Of a stretch of DNA of 21,421 nt, positions 1 to 7,782 are shown piece by piece (positions within the stretch are counted from its first letter, which is position 1; every line of letters begins with the position of its first letter). The translations under genes were made by a program, and so were the position numbers. Source of the stretch: an uncultured Oscillospiraceae bacterium (GTDB taxonomy: Bacteria; Bacillota; Clostridia; Oscillospirales; Oscillospiraceae); assembly GCA_900764755.1 (NCBI GenBank), contig CAAFPE010000127.1:1-21421 (forward strand), in the 5' to 3' direction. Under the pieces are notes generated by a model. The model was not told the origin of the DNA. It searched no databases and saw only the letters and a program-made list of their open reading frames with translations.

Positions 1-1
1 C

Positions 2-169
2 ACCTGCAACGGAAGCGGAAATACGACTCTGGATTGTAACGGGACCTACACCAATGATGGTGGAGATGTGACCACCAATGACGGTGCCGAATCTAACCCC
101 GGCGGCATGGGCGGCGGACGCCCCGGCGGGAAGGAAGCTCCTCCCGCCCAAGAAACGCCTTCTGCCTAA
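2..169 (+). CDS. 3' end of a surface/carbohydrate-binding domain protein (partial)
   Basis: An open frame enters from the left edge and stops at TAA 167-169, giving about 55 residues. It is rich in Asn, Asp, Thr and Gly (TLDCNGTYTNDGG), then a Gly/Pro-rich tail (GGMGGGRPGG) and an acidic, Pro-rich end. Such repetitive N/D/G/T stretches followed by a GGMGGGRPGG-type tail are typical of large secreted carbohydrate-binding proteins of gut Clostridia (DUF4353-like, recalled from memory). The domain itself lies outside the window, so the family is a guess from the tail. It is transcribed toward the trp operon, so the two converge. No ribosome binding site or start is visible because the gene is cut by the window. 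Confidence 0.6.
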   Translation, partial: TCNGSGNTTLDCNGTYTNDGGDVTTNDGAESNPGGMGGGRPGGKEAPPAQETPSA

Positions 170-251
170 GCTGGACCTGATCGAAATGGGCATCTCCGTT
201 TGGAACTTCGCGGGGAACTGTTCAATAATCCGTCATATTTTCGGGTTTTTA

Positions 252-285
252 CAGAGTCTCGTTGGAAATCACCAGCGAGACTCTG
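252..285. terminator. strong hairpin in the convergent gap, probable terminator
   Basis: The arms cagagtctcg (252-261) and cgagactctg (276-285) are perfectly complementary. The stem extends inward (ttgg with ccag) to about 14 bp with a six-base loop. It lies between two converging genes, where a shared terminator is expected. It lacks a clean U-tract on either strand: the plus strand has a T7 run only 25 bases further on (311-317), and the minus strand continues TAAAAACC. It may act as a terminator or as a stabilising 3' end for the trp mRNA. Confidence 0.55.
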
Positions 286-315
286 CTGGCGTTTGACAGA
301 CTGCCTAATCTTTTT

Positions 316-1086
316 TTATCGTATCGCGTCCTTCATGGTTTTGACATATGCACCGATGTAGTCGGGGGCAGCCTTCCCGTGCTGTTCCAGCAGCTTGACG
401 ATGGCGGACCCGACGATTACACCATCAGCTAGCTCTGCCATCCTCTTGGCCTGTTCCGGCGTGGAGATCCCAAAGCCGATGGCAGCTGGGATATGGGTGT
501 TCTGCCGCACAGTCTCCATCATGGAGGCTAGATCCGTTTTGATCTCGCTTCGTGCGCCAGTGACGCCCAGAGAGGACACCACGTAGAGAAAACCCTCCGC
601 CTCTCTGGCGATCATAGCGATCCGGTCTTTAGATGTAGGCGCGATGAGGGAGATCAGCTCCACTCCATACTGCCTGCAAACCGGCAGGAATTCCTCCTTC
701 TCCTCAAAGGGCAGATCGGGGAGGATCAGTCCGTCGATCCCCGTCTCCCGGCAGGCGGAGAAAAAGCGCTCCGCCCCGTAGGAGAACACCACATTGGCGT
801 AGGTCATAAAAACCAGAGGTATCTTTACATCCCGGCGCAGGTTCCGCACCAGCCCGAAGATCTGATCTGTGGTGACCCCGCCCTGCAGGGCCCGGAGGTT
901 GGCCCCCTGGATCACCGGCCCCTCGGCAGTGGGGTCGGAGAAGGGGATTCCCAGTTCAATGAGATCTGCGCCGTTGTCCACAGCGGCCCGGACCGCGGCG
1001 GCAGTGGTCTCCAGATCCGGGTCGCCGCAAGTGATAAACGGGATAAAGGCCTTTCCGCGGGCAAATGCCTGTGCGATCTTATTCAT
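316..1086 (-). CDS. trpA: tryptophan synthase alpha chain
   Basis: The 256-residue product cleaves indole-3-glycerol phosphate to indole and glyceraldehyde 3-phosphate, passing indole to TrpB in the alpha2beta2 complex. The start at 1086 (MNKIAQAFARGKAFIPF) matches the usual N-terminus; the frame is open further upstream only as overlap with trpB. Visible family motifs are FITCGDPD (residues 17-24), ELGIPFSDPTAEGP (44-57) and GFGIST near the phosphate site. The first catalytic acid is E44 (Glu49 in the enterobacterial enzyme). The position of catalytic Asp60 holds Glu55. It is the last gene of the operon and starts 8 bases inside the end of trpB, suggesting translational coupling. Confidence 0.97.
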   Translation of the reverse strand: MNKIAQAFARGKAFIPFITCGDPDLETTAAAVRAAVDNGADLIELGIPFSDPTAEGPVIQGANLRALQGGVTTDQIFGLVRNLRRDVKIPLVFMTYANVVFSYGAERFFSACRETGIDGLILPDLPFEEKEEFLPVCRQYGVELISLIAPTSKDRIAMIAREAEGFLYVVSSLGVTGARSEIKTDLASMMETVRQNTHIPAAIGFGISTPEQAKRMAELADGVIVGSAIVKLLEQHGKAAPDYIGAYVKTMKDAIR

Positions 1087-2269
1087 GAAGATCCTCCCCT
1101 CTGTATCGGGCGATGGCGGCACAGTCCTTGTCGCCCCGGCCCGAGATGGTGATGACGATGATCTGCTCCCGCTCCATAGCGGGAGCAAGCTTTATGGCGT
1201 GGGCCACAGCGTGGGCCGACTCGATGGCGGGGATGATGCCCTCCGTCCGGGCCAGATACTCGAAGGCATTGACCGCCTCATCATCGGTGACCGGGACATA
1301 TTCTGCCCGGCCAATGTCGTGGAGGTGGGCGTGCTCCGGGCCGATGCCCGGGTAGTCTAATCCGGCTGAGATAGAGTAGACCGGGGCGATCTGGCCGTAC
1401 TGGTCCTGACAGAAGTAGGACTTCATCCCGTGGAAGATGCCCATTTTTCCGGTGGCGATGGTGGCCGCCGTCTCCGGGGTATCCGCCCCCCGGCCAGCCG
1501 CCTCACAGCCAATGAGCCGCACTTGGGAATCTTCAATAAAGTGATAGAAGCTGCCGATGGCATTGGAGCCACCTCCCACACAGGCAAGCACCGCGTCGGG
1601 CAGCTGCCCCTCCTTTTCCAGAAGCTGTGCCCTGATCTCCCGGGAGATCACCGCCTGAAAGTCCCGGACGATGGTTGGGAAGGGGTGGGGCCCCATTACG
1701 GAGCCCAGGCAGTAGTGGGTGTCTTCGATGCGGGAGGTCCACTCCCGCATCGCCTCGGATACGGCGTCCTTTAGCGTAGCCGTGCCTGTCTTAACAGGAA
1801 CCACCTCCGCCCCCAAAAGGCGCATTCGGTACACATTGAGAGCCTGGCGGACCGTATCCTCTTCCCCCATAAAGACCACGCACTCCATCCCCATGAGGGC
1901 GGCGGCGGTGGCGGTGGCCACCCCGTGCTGCCCCGCTCCCGTCTCGGCGATCAGACGGGTCTTGCCCATCCGCTTAGCCAGAAGGGCCTGACCCAGCACA
2001 TTGTTGATCTTATGGGCCCCAGTGTGATTCAAATCCTCGCGCTTCAGATAGATCTTCGCCCCGCCCAGATCCTCCGTCATCTTTTTGGCAAAATATAACC
2101 GGGATGGTCTGCCCGCGTATTCATTCAAAAGCTCAGTGAGCTCCCGGTTGAATGCTTTGTCGTTCTTGTAGTGATCATATGCCGCTTCCAGTTCGATGAC
2201 CGCGTTCATCAGCGTCTCAGGGATATACTGTCCCCCGTGGATACCGAAGCGTCCATTCGGATTGGTCAT
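1079..2269 (-). CDS. trpB: tryptophan synthase beta chain
   Basis: The 396-residue PLP enzyme condenses indole with serine to give tryptophan. The N-terminus GRFGIHGGQYIPETL is the classic TrpB opening. The PLP lysine is K87 in KREDLNHTGAHKINN, E109 sits in AETGAGQHG, and the phosphate loop GGGSN is at 232-236. All are at the same numbers as in the well-studied enterobacterial enzyme, so this is the standard TrpB1 type and full length. Its ATG overlaps the trpF stop by 4 bases (ATGA), and its own end overlaps trpA. Confidence 0.98.
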   Translation of the reverse strand: MTNPNGRFGIHGGQYIPETLMNAVIELEAAYDHYKNDKAFNRELTELLNEYAGRPSRLYFAKKMTEDLGGAKIYLKREDLNHTGAHKINNVLGQALLAKRMGKTRLIAETGAGQHGVATATAAALMGMECVVFMGEEDTVRQALNVYRMRLLGAEVVPVKTGTATLKDAVSEAMREWTSRIEDTHYCLGSVMGPHPFPTIVRDFQAVISREIRAQLLEKEGQLPDAVLACVGGGSNAIGSFYHFIEDSQVRLIGCEAAGRGADTPETAATIATGKMGIFHGMKSYFCQDQYGQIAPVYSISAGLDYPGIGPEHAHLHDIGRAEYVPVTDDEAVNAFEYLARTEGIIPAIESAHAVAHAIKLAPAMEREQIIVITISGRGDKDCAAIARYRGEDLHE

Positions 2270-2874
2270 GCTCTCGCTCCCTTTCTAACTGCGGTCACAA
2301 AGGCCGCCATTTTTTCCGGATCCTTGCTCCCATCCGTTTCAATACCGGAGCTGACATCCACTGCATAGGGATGAAGCCGCTCCACCGCCCCTTTCACATT
2401 CTCCGGCCCCAGTCCGCCAGCCAGGAAATAGGACCGCCGGATCTGCTGGAGCATACTCCAGTCAAAAACGGTTCCCGTACCCGCACCGGCGTCCAGCAGA
2501 ATATGGTCAGCCATACTGTGTTCAGCCCGCTTGACGTCCTCCTCGGATGTAATGCGGAAGGCCTGAATGACCGGCTTTCCGGTGCGTGTCCGCAACTGCC
2601 GGATATAGTCCGCATCTTCACTGCCGTGGAGCTGTGCCAGGTCGATGACGCCACTGTTCAGAAGTTCTTCCACTCTGTCTATTCCCTCGTTTACAAAGAC
2701 ACCCACTGCCCGGATTTGAGGTGAGAGAAGCGCTTTGAGTTCCCGGGCCTGCTCAGAAGAGATATACCGGCTGCTTTTGGGGGCAAATACGAAACCGATA
2801 TATTCCGGTCTCAGCTGATTTGCGGCCAGAATATCCCTGGTGCGAGACAGACCGCACAGCTTGATTTTTGTCAT
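2266..2874 (-). CDS. trpF: phosphoribosylanthranilate isomerase
   Basis: A protein of 202 residues that performs the Amadori rearrangement of phosphoribosylanthranilate to CdRP. The start at 2874 gives MTKIKLCGLSRTRDI, with the family's KLCG catalytic Cys at residue 7. QLHGSE, HILLDAGAGTGTVFDW (general acid Asp), LAGGLGPENV and DVSSGIET follow in family order. A longer frame runs upstream, but that part overlaps trpC in another frame and is not the protein. The start overlaps the trpC stop by 4 bases (ATGA), and the stop overlaps trpB in the same way. Here trpF is a separate gene, not fused to trpC as in enterobacteria. Confidence 0.96.
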   Translation of the reverse strand: MTKIKLCGLSRTRDILAANQLRPEYIGFVFAPKSSRYISSEQARELKALLSPQIRAVGVFVNEGIDRVEELLNSGVIDLAQLHGSEDADYIRQLRTRTGKPVIQAFRITSEEDVKRAEHSMADHILLDAGAGTGTVFDWSMLQQIRRSYFLAGGLGPENVKGAVERLHPYAVDVSSGIETDGSKDPEKMAAFVTAVRKGARA

Positions 2875-3653
2875 ACTCCACCTCGCAGTTCCGCCAGAGC
2901 TGCCTTTTTGTCCGCTGCTCGCATCAGGGACTCTCCAATCAGGACTCCGTCCGCTCCCATTTCCCGGAGCACTGCGACATCTCCGGCACTTTGGACGCCG
3001 CTTTCGGAAACAAACAGCACCTCGCGGGGGATCAGCGTCCGAAGCTGGCGGCTGTTGACCGGGTCCACAGAGAAATCCTTCAGGTTGCGGTTGTTCACCC
3101 CAATGATCCGCGCCCCTGCCCGGAGGGCAATTTCCGCTTCTGCCTCGTTGTGGACCTCCACCAGAGCGGACAGGCCCAACCCGTCGCAAATGTGCAGGTA
3201 CTCCCGGATCTGTCTCTCCGTCAAAATAGCACAGATCAGCAGGACTGCCGACGCACCCAGTACCTTCGCCTCATAGATCATATATTCGTCTATGGTAAAG
3301 TCTTTCCGCAGGCAGGGAATGGAAACGGTCCGGGCGATCTCTCGCAAATACCGGTCGCTGCCCAGAAACCACTTAGGCTCGGTGAGCACTGAGATGGCAT
3401 CCGCCCCCGCCGCCTCATAGTCCATGGCAATCTGGAGATAGGGGAACTCCGGGGCGATGAGCCCCTTGGATGGCGAGGCCTGCTTGCACTCACAAATGAA
3501 AGAGAGTCCGTCTTTTCTCAGGGCTTTCTCAAACCCAAAATCTCCTTTGGGAAGAGAAAGCGCCTGCCGACACAGATTTTCTAGAGAAACAACGCTCTTG
3601 GATGCCGCCACCCGCTTCCGGGCATGGCCGGCCAACTGGTCCAGTATGGTCAT
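2871..3653 (-). CDS. trpC: indole-3-glycerol phosphate synthase
   Basis: The 260-residue TIM-barrel enzyme closes the indole ring, turning CdRP into indole-3-glycerol phosphate with loss of CO2 and water. Family signatures are FICECKQASPSKGLI near residue 50, DYEAAGADAISVLTEPKWFLGS, LRKDFTIDEYMIYEA, GVNNRNLKDF and SESGVQSAGDV, ending with a phosphate-binding GVLIGESLM. Length matches the monofunctional enzyme. It begins in a 4-base ATGA overlap with trpD and ends in another with trpF. Confidence 0.97.
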   Translation of the reverse strand: MTILDQLAGHARKRVAASKSVVSLENLCRQALSLPKGDFGFEKALRKDGLSFICECKQASPSKGLIAPEFPYLQIAMDYEAAGADAISVLTEPKWFLGSDRYLREIARTVSIPCLRKDFTIDEYMIYEAKVLGASAVLLICAILTERQIREYLHICDGLGLSALVEVHNEAEAEIALRAGARIIGVNNRNLKDFSVDPVNSRQLRTLIPREVLFVSESGVQSAGDVAVLREMGADGVLIGESLMRAADKKAALAELRGGV

Positions 3654-4681
3654 GCCTCCACCTCCGGGCGGTTGCTGACCTCCACCAACCTGTCCAGCAC
3701 GGTGGCAGCCCTTCCACTGTCGATCAGTTCCGCCGCCAGGGTCACGCCTGCCTTCATGCTGTCCGCCTTTTCACCGATATACAGGGCAGCCCCGGCATTG
3801 AGTAGCACCGCGTTCCGCTTGGCGCCCCGCTCTCCGTTCAAAATAGCTCTGGTAATGGCGGCGTTCTCCTCCGGCGGCCCACCCTTCAGCTCCTCTTTTG
3901 TGCAGCGGTCAAAGCCAAAATCCTCTGGGGTGATGACCGAGGATTTGAACCAGCCGTCTCGGATCTCACAGATGGTGGTAGGCGCGCTCAGGGAGATCTC
4001 GTCCAGCTTGTCCTGTCCATATACCACCATGCCCCGCTTGATCCCCAGATTGATGAGCACCTGGGCCAGGGGCTCCACCAGATAGTCGTCATAGACGCCC
4101 AGCAGCTGCTGTACCGGCGTCCCGGGGTTGGTCAGCGGGCCGAGGATATTGAATACTGTGCGGAAGCCCAGTTCCTTGCGGATGGCCCCCACATATTTCA
4201 TGGAGGTGTGATAATCCTGAGCGAAGAAAAAGCACATCCCCACGTCCCGGAGCAGCTCCACGCACTTGGCGGGACTCTGATGAATATTGACCCCCAGGGC
4301 CTCCAGACAGTCCGCCGTGCCGCACAGGGAGGATGCAGCCCGGTTGCCGTGTTTGGCCACCTTCATGCCCCCTGCCGCCGCCACCAGGGCGGCGGTGGTG
4401 GAGATATTGAAGCTGCCGGCGTTATCTCCGCCGGTGCCCACGATCTCAAAGAGCTCCATGCCGGTCTCCACCTTGACGGCGTGGCCCCGCATGGCGGCGG
4501 CGCATCCTGCGATCTCGTCGGTGGTTTCCGCCCGGGCGCTCTTGGTGGAGAGGGCGGCAAGAAAAGCGGCGTTTTGGGTGGGCGTGGTCTCGCCTCCCAT
4601 GATCTCATTCATCACGGTATAGGCCTCCTCATAGGTGAGGTCCCCTTTATTGACGATCTTGACGATGGCTTCTTTGATCAT
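3650..4681 (-). CDS. trpD: anthranilate phosphoribosyltransferase
   Basis: The 343-residue enzyme joins anthranilate to PRPP. The PRPP/Mg site is plain: GTGGD at 82-86, NISTTAALVAAAGG, and KHGNRAASS at 110-118, followed by GTADCLEALG. A further signature is FNILGPLTNPG in the middle. It is not fused to a TrpG domain, unlike the enterobacterial version. The start at 4681 lies 3 bases after the trpG stop codon, one of the few junctions in this operon without an ATGA overlap. Confidence 0.97.
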   Translation of the reverse strand: MIKEAIVKIVNKGDLTYEEAYTVMNEIMGGETTPTQNAAFLAALSTKSARAETTDEIAGCAAAMRGHAVKVETGMELFEIVGTGGDNAGSFNISTTAALVAAAGGMKVAKHGNRAASSLCGTADCLEALGVNIHQSPAKCVELLRDVGMCFFFAQDYHTSMKYVGAIRKELGFRTVFNILGPLTNPGTPVQQLLGVYDDYLVEPLAQVLINLGIKRGMVVYGQDKLDEISLSAPTTICEIRDGWFKSSVITPEDFGFDRCTKEELKGGPPEENAAITRAILNGERGAKRNAVLLNAGAALYIGEKADSMKAGVTLAAELIDSGRAATVLDRLVEVSNRPEVEA

Positions 4682-4684
4682 GGT

Positions 4685-5254
4685 TTACATCTCCTTTACG
4701 AAGTTTTGTAGCGTGGTTTTCCCGTCGGGTGTCAAAATGGACTCCGGGTGGAACTGTACGCCGTAGATCGGATGTTCCCTGTGCTGCACCGCCATGACCT
4801 CTCCGTCCTCGGTTCTGGCAGTGATCTTCAAGCACTCCGGAAGGGTTTCGGCGTCCGCCGTCAGGGAGTGATACCGTCCCACAAGAGCGGTTTCCGGACA
4901 GTCACGGAACAGCGGGCAGTTCGGATCGAACTGGACCTGGGACTGCTTCCCGTGCATCAGTTCTCTGGCATAGGTAACAGAAGCGCCAAAGGCGGCGCAG
5001 ATGGCCTGGTGCCCCAGACAGACCCCCAGAATGGGGATTTCGCTTCCCAGGGCGGCCACCACCTCCATGGTGATCCCCGCGTCCTCCGGTCGGCCCGGGC
5101 CGGGGGAGAGGATGATCCGTTCCGGCTGTAGCGCCCTGATCTCTTCCACCGACAGTTCATCGTTTCGAATAACCTGAATGTCTGGACAGAGCTGGCCGGT
5201 CAGCTGATAGAGGTTATAGGAAAAGCTGTCATAGTTGTCGATCAGCAGGATCAT
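4685..5254 (-). CDS. trpG: anthranilate synthase glutamine amidotransferase subunit
   Basis: This subunit (189 residues) hydrolyses glutamine and delivers ammonia to TrpE. Start 5254 gives MILLIDNYDSFSYNLYQLTG, the standard N-terminus; the 20 codons upstream belong to the trpE overlap. The class I amidotransferase triad is visible: Cys79 in GVCLGHQAI, His169 and Glu171 in GVQFHPES. The oxyanion motif SPGPGRPED (50-58) is present. Some Firmicutes share this subunit between folate and tryptophan synthesis (pabA/trpG). Its place inside the trp operon with an ATGA overlap to trpE argues for the tryptophan role. Confidence 0.95.
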   Translation of the reverse strand: MILLIDNYDSFSYNLYQLTGQLCPDIQVIRNDELSVEEIRALQPERIILSPGPGRPEDAGITMEVVAALGSEIPILGVCLGHQAICAAFGASVTYARELMHGKQSQVQFDPNCPLFRDCPETALVGRYHSLTADAETLPECLKITARTEDGEVMAVQHREHPIYGVQFHPESILTPDGKTTLQNFVKEM

Positions 5255-6717
5255 AGCTCCACCTCCTGTGCAAGCTCCAGCGCCCTCAGGGACGCCCGCG
5301 CCTTGTTCATACATTCCTCAAATTCCTGTTCCGGGACCGAATCGGCCACGATCCCTGCTCCGCTTCTCACGAACACCCTGCCGTTCTTCTGATAGGCCAA
5401 CCGGATGGCGATGCAGGTGTCCATATTCCCGGTGAAGTCGATGTAACCGATGGCCCCGCCGTAGATGCCCCGCTTGTTGTTCTCCAGCTCTGCGATCAGC
5501 TGGCAGGCCCGGAGCTTAGGAGCTCCGGAGAGGGTCCCTGCGGGCAGTACCGCCTCGATGGCGTCCAGCGCGTCCTTGTCCTCCCGGAGCTCTCCTCGCA
5601 CGGTGGAGCCAATGTGCATGACATGGGAGAATCGCTCGATGGTGTGGAACTTCTCCACCTGGACCGTCCCGAAACGGCTGATCTTTCCCAGATCGTTCCG
5701 CCCCAGATCCACCAGCATATTGTGCTCTGCCAGCTCCTTCTCATCGGAGAGCAGCTCTGTCTCCATGGCATGGTCCTCCTCCGGGGTATTTCCCCTGGGC
5801 CGGGTGCCCGCCAGAGGGAAGGTGTGGAGCACGCCGTTTTCCAGCTTGACCAGAGTCTCCGGCGACGCCCCCGCCACCTCCACATCGGTTCCGGAAAAAT
5901 AGAACATATAGGGGGAGGGGTTCAAGGTGCGCAGCACCCGGTAGGTGTTGAACAGGCTGCCCTCAAAGGGGGCCGACAGGCAGTTGGAGAGGACAATCTG
6001 AAAAATATCCCCTTCCCGGATGTGGACCTTGGCCCGCTCCACCATGCGGCAGAAGGACTCCCGGCCGAACAGCGGAGTCACCGGACCCAGGAACCGCCCG
6101 GCATGGTCCTGCTTCTTCGCTCCGGTCCGCAGCAGTTCCGCAAGCTGTCTGAGCTCCAGCACCGCCTTGTTGTAGCCGGTCTCCGGCTCGTCCAGAGACA
6201 TATTGACGATAAGAATGAGTTTCTGCCGCAGATGGTCAAAGGCGATGACCTTGTCAAAGAGCATAAGATCAAGATCCCGAAATTCTTCGCGGTCCTCTAC
6301 TTCCGACCGGACAGACGACTCACTGTACCCCAGATAGTCATAGGCGAAGTATCCCACAAGACCGCCGGTGAAGGGAGGGAGATGATCAAAGCGGGGGCTT
6401 TTGTGCTCATCCAGGACCTGACGCAGGTAAGCGGATGGGTCCGCCGTTGGGAGGTGCAGGCATCCGGCCCGCATCTCCCCGCTCCTACAGGTAATCTCCA
6501 GACTGGGATCAAAGCCCAGGAAGGTGTAGCGTCCCCAAGTCTCATGGCTGGCCGCGGACTCCAGCATATAGCAGTGAGTGGAAACCTGCTTCAGAATGCG
6601 CATGGTTTCTATGGGTGTGGTGAAGTCAGACAGGATCTCACAGCTCACCGGAAGTACCCGGTATCGTCTGGTGGAAGCAATCTCCTTGACTTTCTCCAAT
6701 GTGGGAACGATTTGCAT
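5251..6717 (-). CDS. trpE: anthranilate synthase component I
   Basis: The 488-residue enzyme converts chorismate and ammonia into anthranilate and is the usual site of feedback inhibition by tryptophan. Start 6717 (MQIVPTLEKVKEIA) is chosen because GGAGGTG lies 7-8 bases upstream and the region before it belongs to the riboswitch leader. The N-terminal domain carries YMLESAASHETWGRYTFLG, matching the LLES-type tryptophan-binding element. The chorismate-binding core has HNMLVDLGRNDLG and LSGAPKLRA (from about residue 396), then GGAIGYIDFTGNMDTCIAIR. It is the first gene of the operon, under T-box control. Confidence 0.97.
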   Translation of the reverse strand: MQIVPTLEKVKEIASTRRYRVLPVSCEILSDFTTPIETMRILKQVSTHCYMLESAASHETWGRYTFLGFDPSLEITCRSGEMRAGCLHLPTADPSAYLRQVLDEHKSPRFDHLPPFTGGLVGYFAYDYLGYSESSVRSEVEDREEFRDLDLMLFDKVIAFDHLRQKLILIVNMSLDEPETGYNKAVLELRQLAELLRTGAKKQDHAGRFLGPVTPLFGRESFCRMVERAKVHIREGDIFQIVLSNCLSAPFEGSLFNTYRVLRTLNPSPYMFYFSGTDVEVAGASPETLVKLENGVLHTFPLAGTRPRGNTPEEDHAMETELLSDEKELAEHNMLVDLGRNDLGKISRFGTVQVEKFHTIERFSHVMHIGSTVRGELREDKDALDAIEAVLPAGTLSGAPKLRACQLIAELENNKRGIYGGAIGYIDFTGNMDTCIAIRLAYQKNGRVFVRSGAGIVADSVPEQEFEECMNKARASLRALELAQEVEL

Positions 6718-6730
6718 GGTCTGCACCTCC

Positions 6731-6767
6731 AAATAAAAATACTCCTCTGGCATTTCTGCCAGAGGAG
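6731..6767 (-). terminator. second terminator-like hairpin directly before the trpE ribosome binding site
   Basis: On the minus strand an 11-bp perfect stem (6757-6767 with 6742-6752, arm ctcctctggca) with a 4-base loop is followed by TATTTTTATTT and at once by the trpE GGAGGTG. It lies downstream of the T-box terminator, so transcripts that pass the first must also pass this one. Nothing in its own arms obviously forms an antiterminator. Role unproven. Confidence 0.6.
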
Positions 6768-6768
6768 C

Positions 6769-6809
6769 AAAAAATCGTCCCTGACAGAAACTACGATCTG
6801 TCAAGGACG
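6769..6809 (-). terminator. T-box-controlled intrinsic terminator of the trp leader
   Basis: Minus-strand arms CGTCCTTGACAG (6809-6798) and CTGTCAGGGACG (6787-6776) form a near-perfect 12-bp stem followed by ATTTTTTG. It begins 16 bases after the T-box sequence, the normal position for the terminator that competes with the antiterminator. Confidence 0.9.
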
Positions 6810-7060
6810 AATAAAAACGTTTTATCCGCGGTGCCACCTTGATTCACGGCATGACCCGTGCGCTTAGCAGGATACCAACATATCCCCGGCAAATGACGTC
6901 TGCCTGCAACGTCGCAGCATACTTTGTGAGCTTCACATTTGGCTGCGCCCTCAGCGGTCCATTTGACAACTTGTTTCTTACCTGACTCTCAGCACCACAG
7001 GCTCTCTGTAAAGGCATGATTGCCGTTATCTCCGCTTCAACGGTTTAGGATATTAAATTT
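6810..7060 (-). promoter_or_regulatory. tRNA-Trp T-box riboswitch (trp leader)
   Basis: The conserved T-box AAGGTGGCACCGCGG is on the minus strand at 6840-6826. Its UGGC bulge would pair with a GCCA tRNA end, fitting tRNA-Trp with discriminator G. Upstream, the leader has stem I features: an AGAGAG motif, GGTGCTGAGAG, and a specifier-loop context AAATGGACC in which the specifier codon TGG (6961-6959) means tryptophan. Uncharged tRNA-Trp would stabilise the antiterminator and let transcription enter trpE. The class is well established in Firmicutes; the start and end of the RNA are estimated from the promoter. Confidence 0.92.
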
Positions 7061-7066
7061 TTCCTT

Positions 7067-7095
7067 ACTATACTACCCGTTCCTCTACTTGTCAA
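7067..7095 (-). promoter_or_regulatory. trp operon promoter (SigA type)
   Basis: TTGACA (7095-7090) and TATAGT (7072-7067) are separated by 17 bases on the minus strand, so the match to the housekeeping consensus is almost perfect. Transcription would start near 7060 and give a leader of about 340 bases before trpE. Regulation is therefore likely at the T-box rather than at initiation. Confidence 0.9.
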
Positions 7096-7189
7096 GACCT
7101 GTCACAGAAAATTTTCCGCGCCCATAGGAGAAGCAGAGCCAATTCTGGCCCTTGACAAAACTTAGGCACCGGAAAAGGACGCGCCTCTA

Positions 7190-7650
7190 CTAGGGAAGCG
7201 TTTTCTCCACCGCAGTCAGAATATCCAGATGCATATCCTCCGCTGTTCGGGGTTCCGTCCCGCAGGCACTGTCTAGCACCGCCAAATCGACCTTCACATC
7301 CCAGATAAGATCGGCTGTGTAGACCAAAGTGTGCTCCGTATAGTCTCCGCTGAACAAGATGCTGTGTCCCTCCGATCCCACCTGATACCCATACGCTGCC
7401 CCTGTAGTGTCCGAATCGCTTCCAGTTCACTGTCAGGCAATCGGGCGGCGCAAACTGATTCAGACACACTGCACTTCAGGGCAATGTTTTCAACTGTAAG
7501 AGGGACTCCCAGTTAGCAATCGCCGTCCCTGCAAATCCTTGTTCTTCCGGCTATGACAGGGTCTTGGCATAATCAGCAGTGGAGGAAGAACGGAGCAGCA
7601 GATTTTGAATCTCATCTGGTATCAGATTAGGGCATTGACATACTCCGGAA
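7190..7650 (-). pseudogene. decayed MBL-fold hydrolase-like gene
   Basis: The clearest piece (7190-7381) reads GSEGHSILFSGDYTEHTLVY, then a segment ending in LAVLDSACG. This resembles the SGDY and LDSAYG elements of MBL-fold hydrolases often carried by gut Firmicute elements. Coding-like segments upstream lie in other frames: LPDSELEAIRTLQG at about 7390-7440, then PEEQGFAGTAIANWESLLQL at about 7495-7555, and KIPEYVNALIPDEIQNLLL at about 7600-7650. They are separated by stops and shifts. No zinc-binding HxHxDH motif is seen. The homology is recognised by eye only. The remnant separates the trp promoter from the element genes, and the boundary between host and element lies somewhere near here. 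Confidence 0.4.
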
Positions 7651-7739
7651 TCTTGAGAGATTTGTTTCTTTTCTGTCTTAATCTCCTTAGAGTGGGTCCT
7701 TCTTGTGGGCCCTTCTTGGACCGCCCCCCGGTCCTAAAA

Positions 7740-7779
7740 ATAGGCGTACGCTCCCTTTGGCGGGAGCATACGTTTTTTA
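7740..7779. terminator. bidirectional intrinsic terminator
   Basis: Arms cgtacgctccc (7745-7755) and gggagcatacg (7762-7772) pair with one mismatch around a 6-base loop. The plus strand continues with T6 (7773-7778); the minus strand continues CCTATTTTTAGG. It ends the minus-strand element gene block 4 bases past the stop of the small HTH gene, shielding the trp promoter region from read-through. Confidence 0.8.
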
Positions 7780-7782
7780 TCG

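Noticed and set aside
78..296. 72-codon plus-strand frame near the left edge
   Set aside because: It overlaps the partial gene in another frame, lacks a ribosome binding site and runs through the hairpin.
5614..6867. 417-codon plus-strand frame opposite trpE
   Set aside because: It is a shadow frame of trpE on the opposite strand in GC-rich DNA, running into the riboswitch.
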